A stretch of DNA of 64,000 nt, taken from the NCBI GenBank assembly GCA_022402525.1, contig JAKRSB010000095.1, positions 1 through 64,000 on the forward strand, written 5' to 3'. Positions 9,477 through 17,277 of this stretch are shown here, in pieces (the stretch's first letter is position 1; every line of letters starts with the position of its first letter). The stretch comes from Thermosynechococcaceae cyanobacterium MS004 (GTDB taxonomy: Bacteria > Cyanobacteriota > Cyanobacteriia > Thermosynechococcales > Thermosynechococcaceae). The notes beneath the pieces were generated by a model, which saw only the letters and a program-made list of their open reading frames with translations, did no database searches and was not told the DNA's origin. The position numbers were made by a program, and so were the translations under genes.

Positions 9477-10388
9477 TCACGAAAGGGGTTCAGCATGGTG
9501 AAAGTCGGCTTTATTAAAGTAGCGATCGCCATTTTCTGAGGACTGCATGACATCGGCAAAGCGGTGACCAAAGAGAATATCTTGAGATCCGTAGGCGTAT
9601 CGGGTATGGACTGTCTCGGCAACAGTTTCATCTAGTCCGCTGAGTGAGACAATAATCTGTACATTTTTCTCCATCAGGGTTTCGGATGTGGCTTGATAGA
9701 GGGGGCTGCTGGGCGTGATGGGGTGCATTGCCGTCCAGCTCAGGAAAAAGCTGGGAGAGCGATCGCGCAGGAGATTTAGGGAATGAATTCGGTAGAAAAA
9801 TTCGCCTTCCGCCGTGAGCTCATTTTGCAGCAAATACAGCCGGAGCTGCGCTTCTAAGATTTGATTCCCCCGCTCATTGGCCATCCGAAACATTAGGGTT
9901 GGAATGCCTTCATGGGGCTTGACCACCATCGTTCTGCTAAACAAAACCCTAGCCGTGGGCTTAGAGAACCGCGCAAAGGCCAGTCCCGTGACAACCGCGA
10001 TCGCAAAAAGGCTGCTGATGGCTTCTAAGGTCACAATGATATGGGCGTAGTCTGTCTTGGGCGACATCACGCCGTAGCCAATGGAGCCCAGGGTCTGCAC
10101 GCTAAAAAAGAATGCATCTGCAAATGAGCCAGGTCGAGCACCCAAAATGCAGTCGCCGCCCAGACGATAGAGCAGCGCAAACACCCCGTTGAGGGCTAGA
10201 TAAGCGGCTGACACAAGGGTCACAAAACCCCACCACGGAACCGTCAGCATGAGGTGATACGGATCTCGCCAGTAGCGATACCAAGCCCCTAGTCCGTCAA
10301 TTTCAAATCGACCATCCGGTTGCTTGACAACCCGTATAACGCCTTGGGGCCGATTCCTGCTTTTCCTAGCGCGTAGCCGAACTCCCAT
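9477..10388 (-). CDS. Inward-rectifier (KirBac-type) potassium channel
   Basis: A 303-residue prokaryotic Kir channel of the cytoplasmic membrane. The slide-helix region YRYWRDPYHLMLTVPWWGF leads into TM1 (residues ~52-75). A pore helix and filter follow (FFFSVQTLGSIGYGVMSP; Ser replaces the usual Thr before IGYG), then TM2 (~120-145). The cytoplasmic Kir domain is typical, with MVVKPHEGIPTLMFRMANERGNQI, a FFLSWTAMHPI block, and SETLMEKNVQIIVSLSGLDET before the conserved HTRYAY. Length and order match KirBac1/KirBac3. The ATG at 10388 has GAAGGAAAG upstream. It probably sets potassium conductance and membrane potential; gating ligand unknown. Confidence 0.93.
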   Translation of the reverse strand: MGVRLRARKSRNRPQGVIRVVKQPDGRFEIDGLGAWYRYWRDPYHLMLTVPWWGFVTLVSAAYLALNGVFALLYRLGGDCILGARPGSFADAFFFSVQTLGSIGYGVMSPKTDYAHIIVTLEAISSLFAIAVVTGLAFARFSKPTARVLFSRTMVVKPHEGIPTLMFRMANERGNQILEAQLRLYLLQNELTAEGEFFYRIHSLNLLRDRSPSFFLSWTAMHPITPSSPLYQATSETLMEKNVQIIVSLSGLDETVAETVHTRYAYGSQDILFGHRFADVMQSSENGDRYFNKADFHHAEPLS

Positions 10389-10574
10389 TGGCTTTCCTTC
10401 AAAAAGATGTCGCTAGTGTACCGTGCACTTCTTCTGAACCTCAAGCGCAGTGAAAGACCGGGGGTTCCTAGCGCTTGCAGAAACCCCTAAAGCGGCTGTA
10501 AAAACCGACAGTCCCCCGTGAAGCCTGGGTAGACTAAACATACCCTGTCAACGTACTGTGTCACTTAAGTTCCC

Positions 10575-12875
10575 ATGAAGGCGTTTTCCCCTCAGCCCCG
10601 TCTCCAGCAGTGGATACAGCGCCTCGGTCAAAGACCTGACCAGGGCAGCGATCCGTATCCAGGGCAGCAATCTACAGGGCTGGCGATTGAAGATTCGGTT
10701 TGGCTCCGGATTTTTGTGCAGGCGTTGGTCAGTGTGGGTATTGTGGCGACCGATGTAGCCGCCACGACCCAGAGCGGCCTCTGGGCCATTCCCCTCAGCA
10801 TTGTGGGTGCAACCTGGAGCTGGTATTGTCGTCGTCGCCGCAATCTTTTGGCAAAGTTTGGCATTGCGGTTGGGATGCTGGGCGTTTTGGGTGTCTTTTT
10901 GTCCCAGCTTTTAGGCAATGCGGGTGACTCGCGTCTGTTGCTGGCGGGTCTGTTGATTCAGCTTCAGGTGCTGCACACCTTCGATATGCCCCGCCGCAAG
11001 GACTTGGGTTACTCTGCGGTGATTGGGCTGATCTTGATTGGGGTGGGGGCAACCATCAGCGAAACCATGGCCTTTGGTGGGTTCTTGGTGCTGTTTATGG
11101 CGATCGCCCTACCAGTATTGCTGCTGGACTACCGCTCTCGGCTGGGGTTAGGTGCGGTGCAGCTTCAGTCTTTGGGGGCAAAGGTTCCAAAACGCTTAGG
11201 GTTTTTATTGGTTGCGGTACTAGGGCTGGGGCTTTTGATTTTTGCCGTGACCCCTAGGCTACCGGGCTATCAGTTTCGGACATTTCCCGTAAGTGGTGAG
11301 GTAAACATTCAGGGAGAATTTGACCCTGGCAAAATTGTGAACCCAGGCTACCTGGGCGGAGCGAGAGGATCTGGGGCTGGCGGCAATGAAAGCCAAACGA
11401 TGGGGGCTGGCTCTACCCAAAGCTTTAGCTCTAAGTTTTACTACGGCTTCAATACGGAAATGAACCAAAATCTGCGGGGGAGCCTCACGCCTCAGGTGGT
11501 GATGCGGGTGCGCTCTCAATCAGAAGGGTTTTGGCGCGTCATGGCCTTTGATCAGTACACAGGGCAGGGCTGGAAGGTCTCACGAAATCTAAACTCAACT
11601 ATTTTGAAGCGGCCTCGCTGGTCCTATCGCTTCGTGGTGCCGCCCCTGTGGCCGCAAAATTACACGAAGGAAATTGTACAGACTTTCTCGATTTTGACGG
11701 AATTTCCGAATCTGCTACCCGCTCTCACCCAGGCCAGGGAAATCTATTTCCCCACCCAAGAAATTGCTCTGGATCCCGAAGGCGGGTTGCGATCGCCAGG
11801 GCCACTGGAAGAGGGTCTGACCTACTCGGTTGTGTCCGATGTACCCTACCGCGATCGCACTCGACTGAATCAGAGCTCGACTAAGTATCCAAAAACCGTT
11901 CGCCAAACCTACCTTCAAGTTCCCGAAGCTGTTTTACCCAAAATTCAGCAGCTCACCGAGGCGATGTTAGCCAAATCCGAGCGACCCCTGCTGACCCCCT
12001 ACGAAAAGTCGCTATTCCTGGCCCAAAGCCTTAAGCAGTCTTACCAGCTTCAGGCCGATATTCCTGCCCTAGAGCCAGGAGGAGATCTTGTCGAAGCCTT
12101 CCTCACCGACTGGAAAGGGGGCTATCCCGATCACTTTGCCTCAGCTTTGACCCTGATGCTGCGCTCCATTGGCATTCCAGCGCGCCTCGCCACAGGCTTT
12201 GCCTCCGGCGAATTTAACCCCTTTACGGGAATGCACGTGGTCAAAAATACAGACGCCCACGCCCTCACCGAAGTGTATTTCACCGGCAACGGCTGGTTTG
12301 CTTTTGATCCCATTCCAGGCCATAGCCTGTATCCGCCCTCTGTGGAGGTGGATCAAAGCTTCTCGGTTCTGCGCCAGTTCTGGAACTGGATTGCAGGATG
12401 GCTACCTTCCCCCGTTGCGGGATGGCTGAATGGGGCGATCGCATTTCTCGGCGAAGGGCTGAGTAAGATTCTGAGCTTATTTTCCCAAGGCTGGAGCGGC
12501 ATCCTTCAGCTCGTGTTCATCGCAGGCGGGCTGGGCGTTGGCCTGTGGGCTGCTTGGCAGGGTTGGCAGAGCTGGCGCGTCTTTTACTGGCTCCGCCAGA
12601 TGCCCCCTATGGCGCGGCTTTACCATCAAATGCTGCACTTCTTGGCCGAGCAGGGCATTCAAAAACACCCTTCTGAAACGCCTTTGGAGTATGCCAGACA
12701 GGTGAGCCGAGTCTATCCAGCGCATAAGGCTACCATCGTCCAGGAGCTGTCTCACGCCTACATGGCATGGCGATACGGGAGCGCTACGCCCGACCTTGGA
12801 CAGCTACAACAGCACTTTAAGCAACTCAAGCAAAAGGGCGACAGACCATCAACTACCGTAGCAAAAAGGGGCTAA
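10575..12875 (+). CDS. TgpA-like membrane protein, DUF3488 plus transglutaminase-like domain (catalytic Cys absent)
   Basis: A 766-residue membrane protein. The N-terminal third has about six or seven helices (residues ~45-230), followed by an extracytoplasmic transglutaminase-like domain (~400-590). A transmembrane helix near 640-660 and a C-terminal tail (PLEYARQVSRVYP) follow. TgpA-family enzymes carry a GYC(E/D)xFA motif with a catalytic Cys; here the aligned stretch is GGYPDHFASALTLMLRSIG, with Pro at the Cys position. The His (NTDAHALTEVYF) and Asp (FDPIPG) positions are kept. A cyanobacterial variant without Cys hydrolysis is therefore likely, perhaps structural. Its stop is about 100 bp from the first attC-like site of the integron. 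Confidence 0.88.
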   Translation: MKAFSPQPRLQQWIQRLGQRPDQGSDPYPGQQSTGLAIEDSVWLRIFVQALVSVGIVATDVAATTQSGLWAIPLSIVGATWSWYCRRRRNLLAKFGIAVGMLGVLGVFLSQLLGNAGDSRLLLAGLLIQLQVLHTFDMPRRKDLGYSAVIGLILIGVGATISETMAFGGFLVLFMAIALPVLLLDYRSRLGLGAVQLQSLGAKVPKRLGFLLVAVLGLGLLIFAVTPRLPGYQFRTFPVSGEVNIQGEFDPGKIVNPGYLGGARGSGAGGNESQTMGAGSTQSFSSKFYYGFNTEMNQNLRGSLTPQVVMRVRSQSEGFWRVMAFDQYTGQGWKVSRNLNSTILKRPRWSYRFVVPPLWPQNYTKEIVQTFSILTEFPNLLPALTQAREIYFPTQEIALDPEGGLRSPGPLEEGLTYSVVSDVPYRDRTRLNQSSTKYPKTVRQTYLQVPEAVLPKIQQLTEAMLAKSERPLLTPYEKSLFLAQSLKQSYQLQADIPALEPGGDLVEAFLTDWKGGYPDHFASALTLMLRSIGIPARLATGFASGEFNPFTGMHVVKNTDAHALTEVYFTGNGWFAFDPIPGHSLYPPSVEVDQSFSVLRQFWNWIAGWLPSPVAGWLNGAIAFLGEGLSKILSLFSQGWSGILQLVFIAGGLGVGLWAAWQGWQSWRVFYWLRQMPPMARLYHQMLHFLAEQGIQKHPSETPLEYARQVSRVYPAHKATIVQELSHAYMAWRYGSATPDLGQLQQHFKQLKQKGDRPSTTVAKRG

Positions 12876-12976
12876 TGCATCAGTCACTGCAATTCGGAGC
12901 GGCGGTAGGACATTTCTGCTCACAGCCTATCGGCAGTAGAAACGGACTGAATAAACAGCTAGGAATTGCTGGTGGA

Positions 12977-13040
12977 GTCTAACGGCCTACGTATCAGCGG
13001 ACGGACTTGAACAAAAGCGCAGCTATAGCGGTGGTTAGAC
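12977..13040 (-). repeat. attC: attC-like site 1 (hicB cassette)
   Basis: 64 bp bounded by GTCTAAC and GTTAGAC. In cassette orientation these fit RYYYAAC and GTTRRRY. The plus-strand left arm CGGCCTACGTATCAGCGGAC resembles that of site 5. It lies 36 bp downstream of the hicB stop and is the last site of the array. Confidence 0.8.
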
Positions 13041-13076
13041 ACACCCAACAGATATCGTTATGCTGAATTCTAAACT

Positions 13077-13283
13077 CTAGGCATAGACTAATTTACCTTT
13101 TGGCTGAGGAATGAATCTACCTAGTTCCTGTGCTGTTTCAATCCACTCTTGCATAACGATTTGCACATTTTGCAAGGCTTCTACATAGGTTTCGCCATCA
13201 GCCACACAACCTGCAAGTTCTGGCACCTCAGCAACGAAAGATTTATCCTCTTCACTCCAGTAAATGATTACCTCATACTTCAT
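13077..13283 (-). CDS. hicB: Orphan HicB-family antitoxin (integron cassette 5)
   Basis: A 68-residue partial-RNase-H-fold HicB protein: MKYEVIIYWSEEDKSFVAEV, then PELAGCVADGETYVEALQNV, and a helix ending EWIETAQELG. In type II HicAB systems HicB neutralises the mRNA interferase HicA and represses the operon. No HicA-sized gene lies within the cassette (13,432 to 12,977) on either side, and no C-terminal ribbon-helix-helix or HTH extension is present, so this is a solitary short HicB. It may be a remnant, an anti-addiction antitoxin against a HicA elsewhere, or a repurposed protein. The ATG is at 13283 with AGAGGATAA upstream. Family call is firm, role open. Confidence 0.85.
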   Translation of the reverse strand: MKYEVIIYWSEEDKSFVAEVPELAGCVADGETYVEALQNVQIVMQEWIETAQELGRFIPQPKGKLVYA

Positions 13284-13425
13284 TATCCTCTTAGCCTCCC
13301 AGCTTGTATTTAAGAGGATGTTTGGAAGCAGCCTGCAATCCTTATAAAGAGTGACTTTGCTAAATAACGATGAGAACTCGCCAAACTTCCAAATGTCAAA
13401 GGTTCTAACTGTGTTTCCAAATATC

Positions 13426-13516
13426 CTCTAACGTTCCCAATCACCCGCCGCAGACAAACCTGAATCCAACAAACAAATAAACCCTTGTCGGTCGGTGTGC
13501 ATTGGGGTTGTTAGCT
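13426..13516 (-). repeat. attC: attC-like site 2 (transglutaminase-like cassette)
   Basis: 91 bp from CTCTAAC to GTTAGCT. The arms pair imperfectly (CCCAATCA-CCCGCC against the complement of GGTGTGCATTGGGG). The end core sites are less canonical than in the other sites. The TAA that would end the full-length transglutaminase frame lies inside its right core site. Confidence 0.7.
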
Positions 13517-14137
13517 GGCTGTCGCATACTCATTATGTATCACAAGGCCGTAGTTATTCGCGGATTCTAACGCAATGTCTGGAAGGTTACGAGCCATATC
13601 ATCCCATGTATCCTGTTCTTGCAGCGCCTCTACGATAATTTGAAGTGGCTCAGCAAAAATTGTCCTAAAGTCGGTTTCTTCAGCGAACTAAATGTTATAT
13701 GCTAACCGTTCTTGTGGTGGGGTAAACTGAGCGTTGACTCCTTCTTTATTGCCTCTAGCATCAACCCGATACCAACCGATCTCAGGAAAATGAATTGCAT
13801 TGAAACCGTGCAAACTATACGGCGCACCTTTATCATCAATACTCAATCGTTGATAACAAAACCCTGCTGGAATTTTGTTTGCGCGTAGCAATGCTGCTAA
13901 TAAATGGCTTTTAGCAAAGCAGTAACCTGTCTTGTATTTTAGAACCTCAGAAGCACGACAAGTTATAGGGTTCATCTGATAGTCAAAGCTGTGTCGAATC
14001 TCATCTCGCACCCACTCGAAGCAAGCTTTTGCGATCGCCATTGATGTTTTATGACCTGTTGCAATTTGTTTGGCAAGCTCGACGATTTCGGGATGTTGCC
14101 AATTAATAAATTCACTAGCTCTTAAGTATTCATCCAT
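13511..14137 (-). pseudogene. Transglutaminase-like protein with in-frame amber stop (cassette 4)
   Basis: The reading frame MDEYLRASEFINWQHPEIVE... is a small soluble transglutaminase-fold protein. The putative triad is Cys in TGYCFAKSHLLAALLR, His in SLHGFNAIHF and Asp in YRVDARGNKEG. Translation from ATG 14137 stops at TAG 13,688-13,690 after 149 codons. The same frame then runs 58 more codons (FAEETDFRTIFAEPLQIIVE ... TWDDMARNLPDIALES) to TAA at 13,511-13,513. From memory of the family, full-length members end in a similar block (ADFPEI.AEPL.IVVEAL....NLPDI), so the stop looks like a nonsense mutation. The truncated 149-residue product still holds the triad and might fold. The upstream in-frame extension to 14,215 abuts attC site 3 and is unlikely to be used. 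Confidence 0.75.
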
Positions 14138-14219
14138 GTTAACTGCCCAAATACTGCAAGTCAATTCAAAGCGACTGACCGATAACTTCAAAGTACTGCT
14201 ATTATCCAGACACAAAGCC

Positions 14220-14305
14220 AGCTAACGGTTGCGGTCAGCGGCTGCAAAGAACTTGAACTCAGCTCCAGCGGTTTCCTCCAATCCGTTGCACCGCGATTGT
14301 TAGAC
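14220..14305 (-). repeat. attC: attC-like site 3 (DUF4145 cassette)
   Basis: 86 bp from AGCTAAC to GTTAGAC. The left arm GGTTGCGGTCAGCGG pairs imperfectly with the right arm CCGTTGCACCGCGATT. It lies 45 bp downstream of the DUF4145 stop. Confidence 0.8.
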
Positions 14306-14349
14306 TGCTCCACAGCACGCAAGACGACTATAATAACGGCTTATTTTAT

Positions 14350-15036
14350 TCATTTTTGTCTGGCTTCTGCTTCTTTTTTCTCTTTCAAGCGATTGAGCTT
14401 CTCTTCTGCTTTTTCTACGAGATACGGAGCATTGTAGACATACTCTAGAATAGCTTTACACAAGTCATCTAGAATAGGAATCTCCTCACGGGTCAATTCT
14501 CCAAGAGAAGCATGAGCACCAAAGTTGCGTAGCTGCCTTAAACTATCAGCGACTCCCACCAATTTATCTGGAATTTCGCCTTTCGCAGCTAGGTCGCTGA
14601 GTTTGTTATACAGATCTTTTCCTGTAGCTTGACGGTCTTCACATATCATCTCTAAGATCCGTCCTATAAGGACTGCATACGCATTAGCATCAATAACTCG
14701 AACTTTAAGTGCTATTTCATACGCGCGCTGAATTTGAGAAGGCAATCCAGATAATCTTAATGCTGCTGGTGGGTAAAGAGTTTCTACTCTAATATCTTCA
14801 CCATCCATATAGTCAGCATCAAAGTATTTCCATAAAGTTACTTCTTTACAAGCTAGACATAGCAATAATCTATGATGGTATCCTTCTTCCGGCTGAGGAT
14901 TATAATATTCATCATACGGGTCTTCATAAGTAGATTTTATGGATAAGTAATATTCAGCCACAATATCCATTGGAGCGCGATTCCCACAATGACCACATTG
15001 CAAAAACTCTGTAGTTTTTCGCTTCGCTTTAGCCAT
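14350..15036 (-). CDS. DUF4145-domain protein with zinc-ribbon-like N-terminus (cassette 3)
   Basis: 228 residues. The N-terminus has two Cys pairs (CGHC near residue 14 and CLAC near 60) that could bind zinc. The helical C-terminal two thirds carry the DUF4145 signature: AYEIALKVRVIDANAYAVLI, RILEMICEDRQATGK, LADSLRQLRNFGAHA-type (here VADSLRQLRNFGAHAS) and a late DLCKAILEYVY. The C-terminus is a charged coiled-coil-like helix (KAEEKLNRLKEKKEAEARQK). DUF4145 occurs alone and fused to restriction or nuclease proteins; its activity is unknown to me. It is complete and occupies one cassette. The ATG at 15036 is the only sensible start. A defence role is possible but is only inference. Confidence 0.8.
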   Translation of the reverse strand: MAKAKRKTTEFLQCGHCGNRAPMDIVAEYYLSIKSTYEDPYDEYYNPQPEEGYHHRLLLCLACKEVTLWKYFDADYMDGEDIRVETLYPPAALRLSGLPSQIQRAYEIALKVRVIDANAYAVLIGRILEMICEDRQATGKDLYNKLSDLAAKGEIPDKLVGVADSLRQLRNFGAHASLGELTREEIPILDDLCKAILEYVYNAPYLVEKAEEKLNRLKEKKEAEARQK

Positions 15037-15125
15037 AGATTTACCGTTGTCTACCTATTGTATTTCGCAACTAAACTACATTTTGCGCAAGTAACTTCCA
15101 GTGCCTTTCTCCAGGCATCTTGGCA

Positions 15126-15216
15126 GTCTAACGGTCGGCTATCAGGGACGTGAGCAGAAGTGAAAAAGCTTCACGGATAGTTTGATTCGAGCGTTCCTTG
15201 CACAGTATTGTTAGAC
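15126..15216 (-). repeat. attC: attC-like site 4 (DUF3800 cassette)
   Basis: 91 bp from GTCTAAC to GTTAGAC. The arms CAGGGACG and CGTTCCTTG pair with unpaired extra bases on one side, the asymmetry expected of attC hairpins. Confidence 0.8.
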
Positions 15217-15286
15217 TTGAGCACTGATTTGACAAGAAATAAAAGGTTATAAGAAATTACTTGAAAAACTGAAGGTAAAAATTGCA

Positions 15287-16150
15287 TCAAAATTCATTTT
15301 TCGTTGGAGCTGTATCCATTTCATGTTGTGGCATGTAATGCCAGAAATTAATGGGATTATTGGGATTAGGCGTTTGAAGATATCGATTCGATTTAAGACT
15401 AACACCTAACTTTCTACTCTTACAGCCATGATCAAAGTATTGAAGAATTGGGAAGCGATGTTCTTCCGCACGACTCAGTTGAGGTTGCTCTCCAGGAAAC
15501 AGAGGAAGGCTAGGATTAGTAAATTCACACCATTTCTCATAAAGATCATAATGGGTTCGAGAGAAAATACTCAAGCCTGCGAATAGATCCGCAATTTGGC
15601 AACAGGGTTCTGTATGGGATTGAACTTCTTTGCAGTCGGCAATACAATAATGAGGATCACTGAAAAAGCTACCGAATAATGGCAGATGAAAAAGCTCTCT
15701 GCGTTGACCACGAGCATCAATACATTGAGTCACAACCTCCCAGTTAACTCCAACTCCTTCATCAGGATATATTTTCCAGATTAGTGATTTTGGGCGACGC
15801 TTGAGAGCATTTGAATGCAAATGATAAAACATTCTTTCATAATTTGCGATGTCATCCCGATTTCTGATCTGATGACGAGAGTCATTGATATTCCAGATGA
15901 CTACGTCCACACGTGCATCGTCAGTTTCGATAAGTTCCCATACAGCATCAATTAGTTTCTGAGCACAGAACCGATATTTTGCATCTTTCAACTTCTGCCA
16001 TTTAAACTCACCTACATTTGATTCTTCAAGTAGTGTATTCAAGTTTGAATTTATCTGTGGCAGGTTGTCAGACCTTAGAGAGAAAGCAGCAATACTATTA
16101 AAGCCACTATCTCTTGAATAGCTCTCGTCTGCGAATGAAACATACTGCAT
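15287..16150 (-). CDS. DUF3800-domain protein (cassette 2)
   Basis: 287 residues from ATG 16150. DUF3800 proteins have an RNase-H-like fold and acidic residues that suggest metal-dependent nuclease activity. Here the opening MQYVSFADESYSRDSGFNSI supplies the SxDES-type motif. A central stretch YERMFYHLHSNALKRRPKSL and DEGVG follow, and the C-terminal part CQIADLFAGLSIFSRTHYD carries the conserved Asp. Upstream in-frame codons to 16,246 run through attC site 5 and so cannot belong to the gene. The start sits 21 bp from the cassette joint, typical of integron cassettes, which have little leader. DUF3800 genes are frequent in mobile and phage-defence settings; no function is shown here. Confidence 0.8.
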   Translation of the reverse strand: MQYVSFADESYSRDSGFNSIAAFSLRSDNLPQINSNLNTLLEESNVGEFKWQKLKDAKYRFCAQKLIDAVWELIETDDARVDVVIWNINDSRHQIRNRDDIANYERMFYHLHSNALKRRPKSLIWKIYPDEGVGVNWEVVTQCIDARGQRRELFHLPLFGSFFSDPHYCIADCKEVQSHTEPCCQIADLFAGLSIFSRTHYDLYEKWCEFTNPSLPLFPGEQPQLSRAEEHRFPILQYFDHGCKSRKLGVSLKSNRYLQTPNPNNPINFWHYMPQHEMDTAPTKNEF

Positions 16151-16170
16151 GTGACTCAAATAATTGTGAG

Positions 16171-16259
16171 GTCTAACGGCCTCTGCATCAGCGGACGGCG
16201 ATACAAAATAAGCGTGGAGATAGAGTTGCAATCCGTTCCGTTGCATGCAGTAGTTAGAC
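16171..16259 (-). repeat. attC: attC-like site 5 (first cassette)
   Basis: 89 bp from GTCTAAC to GTTAGAC, the best-formed site. CTGCATCAGCGGACGG on the left pairs with the complement of CCGTTCCGTTGCATGCAG on the right, leaving two single extrahelical bases on one strand. Such bases mark the attC bottom strand for the recombinase. Confidence 0.85.
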
Positions 16260-16359
16260 AGGAGCGTGATACGAACTCTTGCTTCGTAATTATTTTGCCG
16301 CCATTACAGTACATTTTGCCTGGTAGATGATATTGCAAAAATGCAAAGTAATAAATACG

Positions 16360-16686
16360 CTACTTCAGCTTTTGCTTGAGTAAGCTAGTAATTAACCCTT
16401 TCGCACGTCGTACAAACTCCTCTTCAGTCTCATCTTCAGATGGAGTGCCAAGTTCATTGCTTAGTTCAGCAATAAATCCTTCGCTATGAGCCAAGTTACT
16501 AACTTTTTGGCTAAACTTTTCCCGATCATCATCAGGAAAAAGGCTTCCATTTGAGAGAACAGTGCCTATTAAGGCTGTTGAAATTGTAGTTGTCGAGATA
16601 TATGCAGACTGGAGCGCAGGCGGCAGGGACTTATCAGGGTTCTCTCCAGAATCGAAAAATTCTTTGAAGCTTTTAGGTGTGCTCAT
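16360..16686 (-). CDS. Hypothetical protein, second ORF of cassette 1
   Basis: 108 residues beginning MSTPKSFKEFFDSGENPDKS, mostly hydrophilic. A short Ala/Thr/Ile-rich stretch (YISTTTISTALIGTVLSNGS, about residues 29-48) could form a hydrophobic hairpin. The C-terminal half is acidic (LGTPSEDETEEEFVRRAKGL) and ends in basic LLKQKLK. I recognise no family. Its ATG overlaps the stop of the upstream 49-codon ORF by ATGA, so translation is probably coupled. Together they form the first cassette next to the presumed attI, the best-expressed position of an integron. Small two-gene cassettes are often toxin-antitoxin pairs, but nothing here proves that. Confidence 0.6.
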   Translation of the reverse strand: MSTPKSFKEFFDSGENPDKSLPPALQSAYISTTTISTALIGTVLSNGSLFPDDDREKFSQKVSNLAHSEGFIAELSNELGTPSEDETEEEFVRRAKGLITSLLKQKLK

Positions 16687-16832
16687 AAGTTTTTTGATTT
16701 ACGGTAGTATGTTCTTAAGATCTCGTCAAAACTTTCAGCCACCAAATTAACAATCTTATCTTTTATGGGTTGTGGGAGATCACGCCAAAGCCTAAAAATC
16801 CACTTAACAAAATTCCAAATTAAGTCAATCAC
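16683..16832 (-). CDS. Small 49-residue protein, first ORF of cassette 1
   Basis: Starts at GTG 16832 and encodes MIDLIWNFVKWIFRLWRDLP, then a basic/acidic helix (PIKDKIVNLVAESFDEILRT) ending YYRKSKNL. The first 17 residues are strongly amphipathic and Trp-rich, so membrane contact is plausible. The stop overlaps the ATG of the following 108-residue ORF by four bases. The ribosome binding site is weak. Coding is supported by the clean frame, the overlap with the next gene and its place inside the cassette, not by a recognised family. A toxin or a small regulator are both possible. Confidence 0.5.
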   Translation of the reverse strand: MIDLIWNFVKWIFRLWRDLPQPIKDKIVNLVAESFDEILRTYYRKSKNL

Positions 16833-16971
16833 GACGTCATTTTTCTATAGTTATAACCTTAAATCTAGCATGAAAGACTGGTAGCTTTAAGTTCTTTTTT
16901 TCTTTTGTAGTAATTTAAATGAAATGAACTTTAAGGCGAACTTGGAATCAAAATTGTGAACTCCAGTATGC

Positions 16972-16978
16972 GTCTAAC
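16972..16978 (-). other. attI: Candidate attI core / first cassette joint
   Basis: On the minus strand this is GTTAGAC, the GTTRRRY core expected where attI joins the first cassette. It lies between the broken integrase and cassette 1, with no gene between. Assignment rests on position and the 7-base core only. Confidence 0.45.
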
Positions 16979-16982
16979 TATA

Positions 16983-17178
16983 CATAGACGGGCAACATCC
17001 ACCTATATCGTCTAATCTGGCATATAGACGGATAGTTGTCCATCCATAACCCTTTTGGTATATAGGCGTATAGCATCTACCCATATACCTGTTTGAGTCG
17101 TTTAAACGGACGCATCCAACCATATCCCCGTTTCCGGCATATAGATGGATAGGTATCCACCCATATCGCTTTCCTGAC
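16983..17178. repeat. About five degenerate 39-bp tandem repeats
   Basis: A unit of 38-40 bp recurs about five times; its clearest element is CATATAGACGG (variants TATATAGGCG, TTTAAACGG, CATATAGATGG), followed by CATCCACCCATAT-like sequence. The repeats are bounded by GTCTAAC (16,972-16,978) and GTTTAGAC (17,180-17,187). They fill the interval where attI and the cassette promoter would lie. The minus strand is open for 71 codons because the repeat length is near a multiple of three, but that frame looks incidental. Confidence 0.7.
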
Positions 17179-17277
17179 TGTTTAGACAAATAATTTCAGT
17201 ATTTTTCGGATGTCGAACTCATCAACTCTTTTTACTATTACTGTCAATACCTTTGCATTTCTTTGAGTTTTGACATA

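Noticed and set aside
13403-13409. TTCTAAC near the hicB leader as an extra attC half-site
   Set aside because: No paired core site at a suitable distance and no palindromic arms.
13688-13690. Amber codon as a pyrrolysine or selenocysteine site
   Set aside because: Cyanobacteria are not known to use pyrrolysine and selenocysteine uses UGA; a nonsense mutation is simpler.
16974-17189. 71-codon minus-strand frame across the 39-bp repeats as a gene
   Set aside because: Openness follows from the repeat period being near a multiple of three; no start signal or family likeness.
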